Of a stretch of 64,000 bases of DNA, positions 1 through 8,959 are shown piece by piece (the first letter of the stretch is position 1; every line of letters starts with the position of its first letter). Source of the stretch: Streptomyces sp. PT12 (GTDB lineage Bacteria; Actinomycetota; Actinomycetes; Streptomycetales; Streptomycetaceae); contig NZ_QEST01000088.1 in NCBI RefSeq assembly GCF_003311645.1, positions 186,001 to 250,000 on the forward strand, written 5' to 3'. The notes below the pieces were generated by a model. It had not been told where the DNA came from. It worked only from the letters and a program-made list of their open reading frames with translations, and searched no databases. A program made the position numbers and the translations under genes.

Positions 1-544
1 GGAACGTCTTCTCGTCCACGCCGGGCGGCAGTTGCACCATGCGGGCGGCGGCCTCCGGGCTCAGCGCCCGCGCGATCCTGCTGCGCGTGTACTCGCCGAG
101 GTAGGTGATCACATCGGTGGTGTCCCCGACCCGGCGCAACAGCGCCCGCGCGCCCGGCAGCTGGGCCCACGCAGCCTCGTGCCCGTGCGTCGTGGCGACC
201 ATGCGCTCCGCGCCCGCGGCGCGCAGCGCGGGCGCGAGCGCGCCGAGCGGCGCCGCGGCGCCAAACCACACGGCCGTGCAGCCGTGCGCGCGCAGCAGCC
301 CGGTGGCCCGCCGCCGCACGGCCGGGGTGGGCAGCAGCAGGCTGGCCCTGTCCCTGATGACGGGGAACGGCTGCTCCGCGTCGAACTCGGCCGTGGTGCC
401 GCCCTGTTCGGGGTCGCCACGCCACGAGGAGGTGTAGACGACCACCCGCCGCGGGTCCAGCCGCACCGCCATGCTGTGCAGGAACGCCTGGATGCCTCCG
501 GGCCGTGGCGGAAAATCATTGGTGACAATCAATGTCTTACGCAT
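1..544 (-). CDS. Glycosyltransferase family 4 protein, N-terminal part (C-terminus beyond window)
   Basis: 181 codons are visible from an ATG at 544 and the frame stays open to the window edge. The protein begins MRKTLIVTNDFPPRPGGIQA, the GT-B opening of family 4 glycosyltransferases with the glycine-rich PPRPGG loop, and continues with ATTHGHEAAW and TYLGEYTRSR segments typical of PimB-like mannosyltransferases. By family it would use a nucleotide-sugar donor to glycosylate a lipid or polyol acceptor at the inner membrane, but the donor-binding C-terminal half is missing here, so the exact substrate cannot be read. It lies 3' of the NlpC/P60 pair on the same strand, with only about 25 bp between them. 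Confidence 0.85.
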   Translation of the reverse strand, partial: MRKTLIVTNDFPPRPGGIQAFLHSMAVRLDPRRVVVYTSSWRGDPEQGGTTAEFDAEQPFPVIRDRASLLLPTPAVRRRATGLLRAHGCTAVWFGAAAPLGALAPALRAAGAERMVATTHGHEAAWAQLPGARALLRRVGDTTDVITYLGEYTRSRIARALSPEAAARMVQLPPGVDEKTF

Positions 545-569
545 CAGGACGAGACGATACCGAGGGTCC

Positions 570-1616
570 TCAGGGCCGGACGACCGAGGAGACGGGAAGA
601 ATTCCCACCGACTCGTACCGCACTGTGGCCCCGGGGTGCGGGGAGTGCACGATCTGCCCACCCCCGACGTACATCCCCACATGGCTCGCATCGGACCGGT
701 AGACCACGATGTCGCCGGGCTGCGCCTGGGCGAGCGACACCTTTCGGCCAGCGCCCGCCTGCGCCTGTGAGGTGCGCGGCAGGGCGACCCCGGCCTGCGC
801 GTAGGCCCACTGGATGAGCCCCGAGCAGTCGAACGCGTCGGGCCCTGCCTGCCCCCACGCGTACGGGGACCCCACGGCGCCACGGGCGGCCGCGAGCGCC
901 CGCGCGCCACGCCCCGAGCCCTCCGCGGGCGCCTCGGGCGCGGCGGTGGGCGGCGGCTCGGCTGCCGCCTCGCGCTCGGCGCGCTCGCGCTCGCGCCGCT
1001 CCCGCTCGGACAGCTCGTCGAAGTGGCGGCGCGCGGTGGCGAGTTTGCGCTGCGCGGCGCGCTTGTGGCGGGCCAGGCGCGTCTGTTCCCCGGTCAGCTC
1101 CTCCAGCTTGTCGGACGCGTCCTCGCGGCGCTGCTCCAGGCTCCGCTGGGCCGCCACCAGGTCGCGCAGCTCGCCCGCGCGGCGCGTGCCGAACCGTTCG
1201 AGCGCGGTGGCCGCGGCCAGATACCGGTCGGGGCTGTCGGACATCATGAGCGCCACGGCGGGCCCGAGGCCGCCCGCGCGGTACTCGGCCGCCGCGGCCG
1301 AGCCGACCGTGCGCCGCTTGGCGTTGACCGCCTCCTGGCCTTCGGCGACGCGGTCGCGGTGGCGCTCGAACTCCTCGGTCAGCGCCGCGACGCGCTCCGC
1401 CGCGCCGTTGTACGCCTCGACGGCGCGCTCGGCCTCGGCGAAGACGTCGTCCAACTCCCTGGCCGCCTCGGCGCTGTCGGACGGCGGCGGCGGGGCGGGC
1501 TCGGCCAGGACCGGCACCGCCCCCATCGCGGCGGCCGCGGTCGCGGCTGCGGACAGCACGCCGACCCTGGCCGCCCTTCTCGTCCTCGCCTGCGGATCGC
1601 GTCGATGCGAGACCAC
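570..1616 (-). CDS. Secreted NlpC/P60 peptidoglycan endopeptidase (first of a pair)
   Basis: 348 aa from a GTG at 1616, preceded at good spacing by AAGGGAG; an in-frame upstream start would add about 39 residues of leader-like sequence and is less likely. A signal peptide (VGVLSAAATAAAAMGAVPVLAEP) is followed by a long alanine/glutamate/arginine-rich coiled coil, then a C-terminal NlpC/P60 domain. Its catalytic Cys lies in DAFDCSGLIQWAY, the His in ASHVGMYVGGG and the third residue in IVHSPHPG. The family cleaves stem-peptide bonds in peptidoglycan outside the cell. It is a paralogue of the next gene, with identical predicted length and the same domain layout, so the pair probably arose by tandem duplication. 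Confidence 0.9.
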   Translation of the reverse strand: MVSHRRDPQARTRRAARVGVLSAAATAAAAMGAVPVLAEPAPPPPSDSAEAARELDDVFAEAERAVEAYNGAAERVAALTEEFERHRDRVAEGQEAVNAKRRTVGSAAAAEYRAGGLGPAVALMMSDSPDRYLAAATALERFGTRRAGELRDLVAAQRSLEQRREDASDKLEELTGEQTRLARHKRAAQRKLATARRHFDELSERERRERERAEREAAAEPPPTAAPEAPAEGSGRGARALAAARGAVGSPYAWGQAGPDAFDCSGLIQWAYAQAGVALPRTSQAQAGAGRKVSLAQAQPGDIVVYRSDASHVGMYVGGGQIVHSPHPGATVRYESVGILPVSSVVRP

Positions 1617-1831
1617 TACGGGCCGCTCCCTTCGGTGGGTTACCTGAGGGGAGCAGAATGTAGCCGCGCGGCACGGGAGTCGGCGAACGGCAACGCCGCA
1701 CGCGCCGCCTCCCGGCACGCAACCGCAGGTCACACCGGGGGCGCGACGGAGCGCGGGAAACCCCGAATCACCTGGATGGGCTCAGGGAAAGGTGACGGGG
1801 GAAGGCGACCAAGGACAGCGAACGACCGGGC

Positions 1832-2878
1832 TCAGCCGACCCGCACGCCAAACTGGAACGGCATCACGTCGACGCCCAGGTACTCCACCGTGGAGTTGGA
1901 GTTGGGCGAGTGGATGATCGTGCCGTTCCCGGCGTAGATGCCGACGTGGTGCAGGTCGCTGTAGTAGATCACCAGGTCGCCCGGGGCGAGTTCGCTCATG
2001 GAGACCCTGGTGCCCGCGCCCGCCTGCGCCTGGGACGTGCGCGGCAGCGAGACACCGGCCTGCGCGAACGCCCATGAGGTGAGGCCCGAGCAGTCGAACG
2101 CGTTGGGGCCCGTGGCGCCCCACACATACGGGGAGCCGAGCTTGCTGATGGCGGCGGACAGGGCGGCCTCGCCATAGGACGAGCCGCTGCCGTCCAGGAT
2201 GGGGCGCCCGCTGTCCCGGCTCGCGCGCTCCGCCGCCTCGGCGGCCTCGGCCGCCTCCTGGGCCTCCAACTCGGCCTGCTGCTCGGCGGTGAGCTGGTTG
2301 AGCAGGGCCTGGGCCTCGCTCAGCTTCTCCTGGATCTCTTCCTTGCGGTCGCCGACCTCGGTGCGGACCTCCTCGAGCTCGGCGAGCCGGTCGCTCGCCT
2401 CGTCCCGCTGCTGGTCGAGCGAGCGCTGCTGGTCCTCGATCAGCCGCAGGGTCTCCGCCTGCTTGCCGCTGACCTGGTCGAGCGTGGACGCCTGGTCCAG
2501 ATAGGCGTCGGGGTCGGAGGAGAGGAAGAGCTGCACCGAGGGGTCAACGCCGCCGTTGCGGTACTGGGCCGAGGCCACCGAACCGACGCTCGCGCGCAGC
2601 TCGTTGAGCTCCTGCTGGCCACGGGCCGTGGCGTCCTGGAGGGCCTCGACCTCCTCCTGGAGCTGCTCCTCGCGCTCCTTGGCGCCGTTGTACTCGTCGG
2701 TGGCCGAACCGGCCTCCTCGTACAGCCGGTCGACCTCTTCCTGGACCTCTTCGAGGCTCTGACCCGGCGCGGCCTGCGCGGTCTGCGTGGATATCGCGAC
2801 ACTGGCGGCGGCGGCCGTGGCACCGAAGATGGTCATACGGGCGCGGCTCGGCTGCTTGGGACGACGGTGGGACGCCAC
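1832..2878 (-). CDS. Secreted NlpC/P60 peptidoglycan endopeptidase (second of a pair)
   Basis: 348 aa from a GTG at 2878 with AAGGAG nine bases upstream; longer starts run back into a structured leader. After a basic N-terminus (ASHRRPKQPSRAR) comes a signal peptide ending near TQTAQAAPG, a roughly 190-residue glutamate/glutamine-rich coiled coil, and a C-terminal NlpC/P60 domain with Cys in NAFDCSGLTSWAF, His in LHHVGIYAGNG and IIHSPNSN. This is the classic actinomycete cell-wall hydrolase in which the coiled coil restrains or localises the catalytic domain. The leader resembles a c-di-AMP riboswitch (separate entry), the control known for Streptomyces NlpC/P60 and rpf genes. The 215 bp between it and the first NlpC gene hold no ORF. 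Confidence 0.92.
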   Translation of the reverse strand: MASHRRPKQPSRARMTIFGATAAAASVAISTQTAQAAPGQSLEEVQEEVDRLYEEAGSATDEYNGAKEREEQLQEEVEALQDATARGQQELNELRASVGSVASAQYRNGGVDPSVQLFLSSDPDAYLDQASTLDQVSGKQAETLRLIEDQQRSLDQQRDEASDRLAELEEVRTEVGDRKEEIQEKLSEAQALLNQLTAEQQAELEAQEAAEAAEAAERASRDSGRPILDGSGSSYGEAALSAAISKLGSPYVWGATGPNAFDCSGLTSWAFAQAGVSLPRTSQAQAGAGTRVSMSELAPGDLVIYYSDLHHVGIYAGNGTIIHSPNSNSTVEYLGVDVMPFQFGVRVG

Positions 2879-2896
2879 GGGGGCGAGCTCCTTCTT

Positions 2897-3010
2897 CCTC
2901 AGCCGCCTGCCGGGCGTGGGGGCGATGGCCCCGGCTCCGCGCAACTGCCGCGGATTCGGCGGTTCCCCCACGGCCACCCCGGATGGATGGACTACCGCGC
3001 GGAGGTTCGA
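2897..3010 (-). promoter_or_regulatory. Candidate c-di-AMP (ydaO-type) riboswitch in the NlpC/P60 leader
   Basis: Reading the minus strand toward the GTG at 2878, the leader contains GGGGGAACC, then GAATC next to a small hairpin (CCGCGGC/GCGCGG), a GGGGCC-loop-GCCCC hairpin, and ACGCCCGGCAGGCGGCTGAGG-like sequence shortly before the ribosome binding site. These follow the order of conserved blocks in ydaO/c-di-AMP riboswitches (GGAACC, GAAUC, paired G/C arm, CCCGACAGCUAAC). The usual GGGGU before GAAUC is shortened and the 3' block is imperfect, so this could be a divergent member. Streptomyces wall hydrolases are known targets of this class. Confidence 0.5.
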
Positions 3011-3200
3011 GCCCTGACCCTAGCGAGGTGGGTTTCGATCCTTCAAATCCCCCCGGGCATATTTTACTCACCTCACACGAGCGGCAATCGGGTACGCACG
3101 TTCCGTGGGGGACGAGCGAGGGCAAGGCGGGCGCAGTCGCCCCTTTCCCCGCGCAACGGCCACAACTCCGGCACGGAAGGGCGGATCGCCCATGTGGTCA

Positions 3201-4553
3201 TCAGGCGCGCGCGAGGCGCCGCAGGAGCAGCGCGGAGGCCACGGGGCGCGCCCCCGCGGCCGCGACCCCGTCCGCCACCTCGCGGTCGGCCGAGACCACC
3301 ACGACGGGCCGCCCCTGCGGCTCGGCGCGCACCAGGCGCCGAATCAACTCGTCGGCGGTCTCCCCCGGGTTGCTGAACAGCACCCGCACCCCGCGCGGCG
3401 GCGTCACCAGCACGGGGGCCGCCAGCTCGGCGCCGTCGAACACGCACGTCATCTCGGCGCCCGTCTGCGCGGCCAGCACGGCGAGGCCGCCGAGCAGCCG
3501 CAGCCGCTGCTTCTCCAACGGCAGTGCGGGATAGCCGGTCTTGGTGACGTTGTACCCGTCGACCACGAGGTGCGCCTGGGGCAGCGCGAGGAGCTGGTCG
3601 AGCAGCGCGGGGTCGTCCTCGGAGAGCGCGCGGTGCGCGATGTCCTGGGGGGTCAACCCGCCTGGCTCCACCGCCTCGACGGTCTGCGCGGGCCGCAACC
3701 TGGCGGGCGGCAGGGCCAGTTCGCGGCGCAGGCCCTGGGCCGCGTCGAGGACCGTGTCGAGCAGGAGCCGCAGCCGCATGTCCTCGATGCCGCGGCCCTC
3801 GCGCACCGCCTTGCGGCTGGCCTCGAGGGCCGCCTCCGCCTCCGAGAGCCGCGCCCGCAGCCGCCTGGCCTCGCCCTCCGCCGCGGCCCTGGCCGCCGCG
3901 GCCTCGCCGCGCACGTCGTCGAGCTCGGCCCGCAGCTTGCGCGCCGCGGCCTCGCCGCGCCGCACGTCGGCCAGCGCGCTGCGCAGCTTGCGGTGCACGG
4001 CGTCGGTCTCCTTGCGCGCCGCCTCCAACTCGCCGCGCAGCCGGTCGCCCTCGGTGCGCGTGAGCGCCGTCAGCCGGGCCACCTCGTCGCGCAGCCGCGC
4101 CAGCTCCTGCTCGCGCTCCCGCTCGGCGCGTTCGTCCTGAGCGCGCTGCGCTTCCTCGCCCGCCGCGGCCACCAGCTTGGCCCAGCCAGGCGGGCGCAGC
4201 ACGAACGCCGCCGCCGCCACCTCCACGGGGTCGGCGGCGGGCGGGGGGTTGCCCTGGGTCACGGCCTCGGCGAGCTCGGGCTCGGTCTCCCGCAGCCGCG
4301 CCGCGACGCGCCGCCTGAAGTCCGGGTCGCTCTCGAGCGACGCGGCCATCGAGCTGCCGCCGAATTTCACCCGACGGGATGGGGTGAACCGGGCATACTG
4401 CCGCAACGTGGGAGGCAACTCGGCCAGGGTGAGCCCGGAGAAAGCGTCGGCCGCGAGAAGGATCACCCGGTGCCTGACCCGCTCGGGCAGCGGGCGGTCG
4501 AGGGTCTCGGCCGCGTCCGCGTCGCCTTCCGTCGGATCCACCACCGCTCGCAC
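3201..4553 (-). CDS. NYN-domain (YacP-like) putative RNA-binding/nuclease protein with coiled coil
   Basis: 450 aa in three parts. An N-terminal helical region of about 120 residues (ETLDRPLPERVRHRVILLAADAF) is followed by a glutamate/arginine coiled coil from about 135 to 260, and a C-terminal NYN/PIN-like domain from about 320. NYN features seen are HLVVDGYNVTKTG, CVFDGAEL, and ETADELIRRL followed by VVVVSADREVADG; these acidic residues would form the metal-binding nuclease pocket. The family is conserved across actinomycetes and generally annotated as RNA-binding. The start is the ATG that leaves the PLPERVRHRVILLAAD segment intact. It is divergent from the RAM-domain gene at 4701. Confidence 0.85.
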   Translation of the reverse strand: MRAVVDPTEGDADAAETLDRPLPERVRHRVILLAADAFSGLTLAELPPTLRQYARFTPSRRVKFGGSSMAASLESDPDFRRRVAARLRETEPELAEAVTQGNPPPAADPVEVAAAAFVLRPPGWAKLVAAAGEEAQRAQDERAEREREQELARLRDEVARLTALTRTEGDRLRGELEAARKETDAVHRKLRSALADVRRGEAAARKLRAELDDVRGEAAAARAAAEGEARRLRARLSEAEAALEASRKAVREGRGIEDMRLRLLLDTVLDAAQGLRRELALPPARLRPAQTVEAVEPGGLTPQDIAHRALSEDDPALLDQLLALPQAHLVVDGYNVTKTGYPALPLEKQRLRLLGGLAVLAAQTGAEMTCVFDGAELAAPVLVTPPRGVRVLFSNPGETADELIRRLVRAEPQGRPVVVVSADREVADGVAAAGARPVASALLLRRLARA

Positions 4554-4700
4554 CGTCCGTCAGCCCTGTCGTTGTCCACTTCACCCTACGGCCTGGTAGC
4601 CGCGGGGGCCCACGCCGCGGGCTAAGGTGTGCCCTGCGTACCGCGTCCGCCGCACATCCCGCGCGACATCGGGCGGGACATCCACCAGGAGGGGCCAGCC

Positions 4701-4979
4701 GTGATCACTTCGATCGTGCTCATCAAGACCAGCGTGGACCGCGTCCCTGAGGTCGCCGAGCAGATCGCGGCGCTCGAAGGGGTCAGCGAGGTGTACTCGG
4801 TGACCGGCCCCCACGACCTTATCGCCATGGTGCGGGTGCACCGCCACGAAGAGCTGGCCGAGGTGATCCCGGCCAGGATCAGCAAGATCCCTGGCGTGAC
4901 GTCGACGGAGACGCACATCGCGTTCCGCACCTACTCGCAGCACGACCTCGAGGCGGCGTTCGCGATCGGCCTCGAGTAG
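4701..4979 (+). CDS. Stand-alone Lrp/AsnC RAM (ligand-binding) domain protein
   Basis: 92 aa from a GTG at 4701 with AGGAGG eight bases upstream. The whole protein is one RAM domain (MITSIVLIKTSVDRVPEVAE, SVTGPHDLIAMVRV, PGVTSTETHIAF), the alpha/beta ligand-binding fold normally found after the HTH of Lrp/AsnC regulators. No DNA-binding domain is present, so it is probably a small effector-binding or oligomerisation protein rather than a classical repressor. It lies between the NYN gene and trpD, where Streptomyces genomes commonly carry it; the amino-acid ligand is unknown. Confidence 0.88.
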   Translation: MITSIVLIKTSVDRVPEVAEQIAALEGVSEVYSVTGPHDLIAMVRVHRHEELAEVIPARISKIPGVTSTETHIAFRTYSQHDLEAAFAIGLE

Positions 4980-5025
4980 GCCGAGGCCCACGCCGAGGCC
5001 CACCGCGCGCGCCCGCCCCGGCCCC

Positions 5026-6090
5026 TCAGGCGTGGGTCGCGCGCACCCAGCGGTCGAGGCAGCGGGCCGCGGCCCCGCTGTCGATCGACTCGGCCGCCGT
5101 GGCCATCCGCAGGGCGATCTGGTCGCGCAGCGGCGCGTCCCCGGGGTTCAACGCGACAAGCGCCGCCGCGGCGTTGAGCACCACCGCGTCCCTGACCGGG
5201 CCCGTCGCGCCCGCCAGGACCGCCCTGGCCACCTCGGCGTTGTGGGCCGCGTCGGCGCCGCGCAGCGACTCGACGGGCGCGATGGCCAGGCCCACGTCGC
5301 GCGGGTCGAAGCTCTCCTCGCGCACCTTGCCGTCGCGCACGACCCACACCGTCGACGTGGCGGTGATCGTCAGCTCGTCCAGCCCGTCGTCGCCGCGGAA
5401 CACCAGCGCCGAGGCGCCGCGTTCGGCCAGGACGCCCGCCATGATGGGCGCCATCCGCGCGTCCGCGACGCCCGTGGCCTGGGCCCGGACGCGGGCGGGG
5501 TTGGTGAGGGGGCCGAGAAAGTTGAACGGGGTGGGGATCCCCAGCTCGCGCCGCGCGGTGGCCACATGGCGCAGCGCCGGGTGGAACCTGATCGCGAAGC
5601 AGAACGTGATGCCCGCGTCGACGGCCACCTCGGCGACCCGCTCGGGGGTCAACTCCAGGTTGACGCCGAGCTGTTCGAGCACATCGGACGCGCCGCTCGC
5701 GCTCGACGCCGCGCGGTTGCCGTGCTTGACGACCGTCGCGCCCGTGCCCGCGACCACGATGGCGGCCATCGTGGAGATGTTGACCGTCCTGGCCCTGTCG
5801 CCCCCCGTGCCCACGATGTCCACCGCGGGCCCCGGCACCTCGATCAGGTTGGCGTGTTCGTACATCGCCCGCACCAGGCCGCCGACCTCGTCGACCGTCT
5901 CGCCCTTGGCGCGCAGCGCCACCGCGAAGCCCGCGATCTGCGCGTCGGTGGCCTCGCCGGTCATGATCTGGTCCATTGCCCACGCGGTCGCGTCCATCGA
6001 CAGGTCACGCCCGGCCACCAGGGTCGTCAGCACCTCGGGCCAGGTGTGCGCCGCCGCGGTGTCGCCTCCTGCGGGGGTCACAACGCTCAT
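5026..6090 (-). CDS. trpD: Anthranilate phosphoribosyltransferase
   Basis: 354 aa. It transfers phosphoribose from PRPP to anthranilate, the second step of tryptophan synthesis. Hallmarks are [19 protein letters not shown] (PRPP/glycine loop), [31 protein letters not shown], and the C-terminal [11 protein letters not shown] segment. The ATG at 6090 is preferred over the GTG at 6099 because GGAG sits eight bases before it. The gene is alone, away from other trp genes, as is usual in Streptomyces, and lies just past the qcr terminator. Confidence 0.97.
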   Translation of the reverse strand: MSVVTPAGGDTAAAHTWPEVLTTLVAGRDLSMDATAWAMDQIMTGEATDAQIAGFAVALRAKGETVDEVGGLVRAMYEHANLIEVPGPAVDIVGTGGDRARTVNISTMAAIVVAGTGATVVKHGNRAASSASGASDVLEQLGVNLELTPERVAEVAVDAGITFCFAIRFHPALRHVATARRELGIPTPFNFLGPLTNPARVRAQATGVADARMAPIMAGVLAERGASALVFRGDDGLDELTITATSTVWVVRDGKVREESFDPRDVGLAIAPVESLRGADAAHNAEVARAVLAGATGPVRDAVVLNAAAALVALNPGDAPLRDQIALRMATAAESIDSGAAARCLDRWVRATHA

Positions 6091-6168
6091 GGGAATCACT
6101 CCGGGGGTTCGGACGGCTGATCGGCGCCGCTTTCACAGCAGACCCTAGCGGGCCCGGTGAACGCCACA

Positions 6169-6206
6169 AGGCCGTGGTCCCCCACACAGGCGGGGGACCA
6201 CGGCCT
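6169..6206. terminator. Strong hairpin terminator after qcrB
   Basis: A perfect 15-bp stem (AGGCCGTGGTCCCCC pairing with GGGGGACCACGGCCT) closes an 8-base loop. It lies 49 bp beyond the qcrB stop and about 80 bp before the trpD start, so it should end qcrCAB transcription. There is no T-run, as usual for actinomycete terminators. Confidence 0.85.
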
Positions 6207-6254
6207 CGTTCGGAAACGGTGTCGGAAACGGGGTCCGAGGGGCAGTGGGAACGA

Positions 6255-7892
6255 TCAGTGGTGGCCGTGGCCGCTCGTGATCTCCCGGTACTCCTCCGTC
6301 GTCGGCTTCGGGATCTGCGCCTGCTCGCCGAAGTACCCGCGGGAGATCTTCACCCGCAGCCGCTCCAGCGGGCTGACCTTGCGCCGCACGCCGTTCTCGT
6401 CCGTCTCGGGGCCGATCTCGGCGGGCCTGTCCTGGTCGTGCGCGGTCAGCGTGTACAGCGTCTCGCGCGGCAGCGGCTCGTGGACCTCGACGAACTCACC
6501 GTGCGGCAGCCGCTTGATGATGCCGGTCTCGCGGCCGTGCAGCACCTTCTCCCGGTCCCTGCGCTGGAGGCCGAGGCAGATCCGCCGCGTGATGACGAAC
6601 GCGATCACGGGGAAGACGAAGAACCCGATTCGGCACACCCAGGTGATGGCGTTGATCGACAGGTTGAAGTTGACCGCCCACACGTCGTTCCCGCCCGCGA
6701 CGAGGGCGACGCCGTACGCCACGAGCCACGCGACGCCGAGACCCGTGCGGGTGGGGGCGTTCCTCGGCCGCTGCGCGATGTGGTGCTCGCGGTTGTCGCG
6801 CGTCAGCCAGGACTCGAAGAACGGGTACAGGCCGATCAGCACGAGCACGCCGGGGAAGACCGCGAGCGGGATCATCAGGCCGAAGTTGAGCGTGTAGCCG
6901 CCCGGGATCACCCACTCCCATCCCGGCATCATGCGGACCAGTCCCTCGGAGAAGCCGAGATACCAGTCGGGCTGGGCGTTCGTCGAGACCTGGTCGGGCC
7001 GATAGGGCCCGAGCACCCAGACGGGGTTGATCGTCGCCGTGGCCGCGATGGCCGCGATGACGCCGAACACCAGGAAGAAGAAGCCGCCCGCCTTCGCCAT
7101 GTAGATGGGCAGGAACGGCATGCCGACGACGTTGTCGTTGGTCCTGCCGGGGCCCGCGAAGTGCGTGTGCTTGTGGTAGATGATCAGGATCAGGTGCGCC
7201 GCGACCAGGCCGAGCATGATGCCGGGCAGCAGCAGCACATGGATGACGAAGAACCTCGGGATGATGTCGTGCCCGGGGAACTCCCCGCCGAACAGGAACA
7301 TCTGGATATAGGTGCCCACCACCGGCATGGAGAGGATCGCGCCCTCCATGAAGCGGATGCCGGTGCCGGAGAGCAGGTCGTCGGGCAGCGAGTAGCCGGT
7401 GAGGCCCGTGAAGATGGCCAGGATGAACAGCGTCCAGCCGAACAGCCAGTTGATCTCGCGCGGCTTGCGGAAGGAGCCGGTGAAGAACACCCGCATCATG
7501 TGGAACATGATGCCGACGACAAAGATCAGCGCCGCCCAGTGGTGGATCTGCCGGACCAGCAGGCCGCCGCGGACGTCGAAGCTGATGTCGAGCGTCGAGG
7601 CGTACGCCTCGGTCATCATCACGCCCTGCATCGGGACATAGCTGCCGTGGTACTCCACCTCGGCCATGCTCGGCACGAAGAACATGGTGAGGTACACGCC
7701 GGTCAGGATCAGGATGACGAAGCTATAGAGGCAGATCTCACCCAGCAGGAACGACCAGTGGTCGGGGAAGATCTTCCGCATGTTGGCCTTGGCGAGGCTG
7801 TAGAGCCCCACCCGGCCGTCGGCCCAGTCGGCGATCTTCTCTCCGGCCGGTGCCTTGCCCCTGGTCTTGGGGTCCTTCGTTGCCGTACTCAT
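6255..7892 (-). CDS. qcrB: Cytochrome bc1 complex, cytochrome b subunit
   Basis: 545 aa. Membrane core of the menaquinol-cytochrome c reductase, holding two b-type hemes. The N-terminal half has the cytochrome b helices (WSFLLGEICLYSFVILILTGVYL, RQIHHWAALIFVVGIMFHMMR, FVIHVLLLPGIMLGLVAAHL) with heme-ligand histidines and the GYSLPDDLLSGTG quinone-site region; the C-terminal part has further helices and a long cytoplasmic tail ending GHGHH typical of Actinobacteria. The start at 7892 overlaps the qcrA stop by 4 bp. It feeds electrons to the aa3 oxidase encoded nearby. Confidence 0.97.
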   Translation of the reverse strand: MSTATKDPKTRGKAPAGEKIADWADGRVGLYSLAKANMRKIFPDHWSFLLGEICLYSFVILILTGVYLTMFFVPSMAEVEYHGSYVPMQGVMMTEAYASTLDISFDVRGGLLVRQIHHWAALIFVVGIMFHMMRVFFTGSFRKPREINWLFGWTLFILAIFTGLTGYSLPDDLLSGTGIRFMEGAILSMPVVGTYIQMFLFGGEFPGHDIIPRFFVIHVLLLPGIMLGLVAAHLILIIYHKHTHFAGPGRTNDNVVGMPFLPIYMAKAGGFFFLVFGVIAAIAATATINPVWVLGPYRPDQVSTNAQPDWYLGFSEGLVRMMPGWEWVIPGGYTLNFGLMIPLAVFPGVLVLIGLYPFFESWLTRDNREHHIAQRPRNAPTRTGLGVAWLVAYGVALVAGGNDVWAVNFNLSINAITWVCRIGFFVFPVIAFVITRRICLGLQRRDREKVLHGRETGIIKRLPHGEFVEVHEPLPRETLYTLTAHDQDRPAEIGPETDENGVRRKVSPLERLRVKISRGYFGEQAQIPKPTTEEYREITSGHGHH

Positions 7893-8959
7893 CCGCGCTC
7901 CCAAAAGCTCGGGCCGGGGGGCTCCTCGAAGTCGCCGAGCGCCTGGAGGAAGCCTTCGTCGTTGACCGTGATGCGCAGCTGCGGCAGCGGGTGGCCCGCG
8001 GGCCCGAAGAGGACCCGGGCGCCGTCGGCGAGGTCGAACGTCGACTGGTGGCAGGGGCAGAGCGCGTGGTGGGACTGCTGCTCGTAGAGGGTCGCGGGGC
8101 AGCCGATGTGAGTGCAGATCTTGGAGTAGCAGAGGATGCCCTCGTGGCCCCACTCCGCGGAGCGCGGGTCCTTGATGTCCTCCGGCTCAAGGCGCACCAG
8201 CATGACGGCGGCCTTGGCGATCTCCGCGTGGAAGTTCTCGGCGTGCGGGTCGAGCCCTTCCGGCATGGCCTGCGTGAGCGAGCCCACCGTGATGTCCTCG
8301 GGGCGCAGCGGCTGGAGGGTGGCCTCGTTGATGATCAGCGAGCCCTCCTTCCAGGCGGTGCGGTGGAGCTTGTCCTCGGGCAGCGGGCCGAGGTCGCGCA
8401 GCAGCACCACGCCGGCGAGCGGCACGAGGCCGAGGGCGCCGAGCATGGTGTTGCGGGCGAGCTTCCTGCGGCCGATCTGCGACTCGGCGGCCCCCTTGGC
8501 GAACTCCTCGAGAACGTGCGCCTTGACCTCGGGCGTCGCCTCGACGGCGTGCCGCTCCTCGGCGACCTCCTCGTCGGACATCAGGGTGCGCGCCCAGTGG
8601 ATGGCGCCCGCGCCGACGCAGAAGAGGGCGAGCCCGAGGGTGAGGCCAAGGGCGAAGTTCAGCCCGCTGACGTGCCCGAACGGCCAGATGAAGACGATCT
8701 CATCGATCGGGATGGCCACATAGGAGGCGATGAAGCCGACCGTGGCGAGCATCGACAGGGTGAAGAGGAAGGCCACGGTGCGCTCGGAGCGCCGGGCGGC
8801 CCGCTCGTCGATGTCCTGCCTGCGGGGTTCGTGCGGCGGCAGCCCCGGGTCGGCGAACGGGTCGTCCGCCTCCGCCACGGCACCGCCCTCGCGCTGGTCG
8901 GGGAGGTGGTCATCCGACGAGTCGTTGCGCGATTCGGTCTGATCAGTTCGGCTACTCAT
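7889..8959 (-). CDS. qcrA: Cytochrome bc1 complex, Rieske iron-sulfur subunit
   Basis: 356 aa. After a charged cytoplasmic N-terminus come membrane segments (VAFLFTLSMLATVGFIASYVA; GLNFALGLTLGLALFCVGAGA; a third near NTMLGALGLVPLAGVVLL), the three-helix anchor of actinobacterial Rieske proteins, then a periplasmic-side Rieske domain. The 2Fe-2S ligands are in CTHIGC and CPCHQSTFD. It carries electrons from menaquinol to cytochrome cc. It overlaps qcrC and qcrB by 4 bp each, so the three are translationally coupled. Confidence 0.97.
   Translation of the reverse strand: MSSRTDQTESRNDSSDDHLPDQREGGAVAEADDPFADPGLPPHEPRRQDIDERAARRSERTVAFLFTLSMLATVGFIASYVAIPIDEIVFIWPFGHVSGLNFALGLTLGLALFCVGAGAIHWARTLMSDEEVAEERHAVEATPEVKAHVLEEFAKGAAESQIGRRKLARNTMLGALGLVPLAGVVLLRDLGPLPEDKLHRTAWKEGSLIINEATLQPLRPEDITVGSLTQAMPEGLDPHAENFHAEIAKAAVMLVRLEPEDIKDPRSAEWGHEGILCYSKICTHIGCPATLYEQQSHHALCPCHQSTFDLADGARVLFGPAGHPLPQLRITVNDEGFLQALGDFEEPPGPSFWERG

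Noticed and set aside
1617-1831. Second c-di-AMP riboswitch before the first NlpC gene
   Set aside because: Only loosely similar words on either strand; block order does not fit and one match faces the wrong way.
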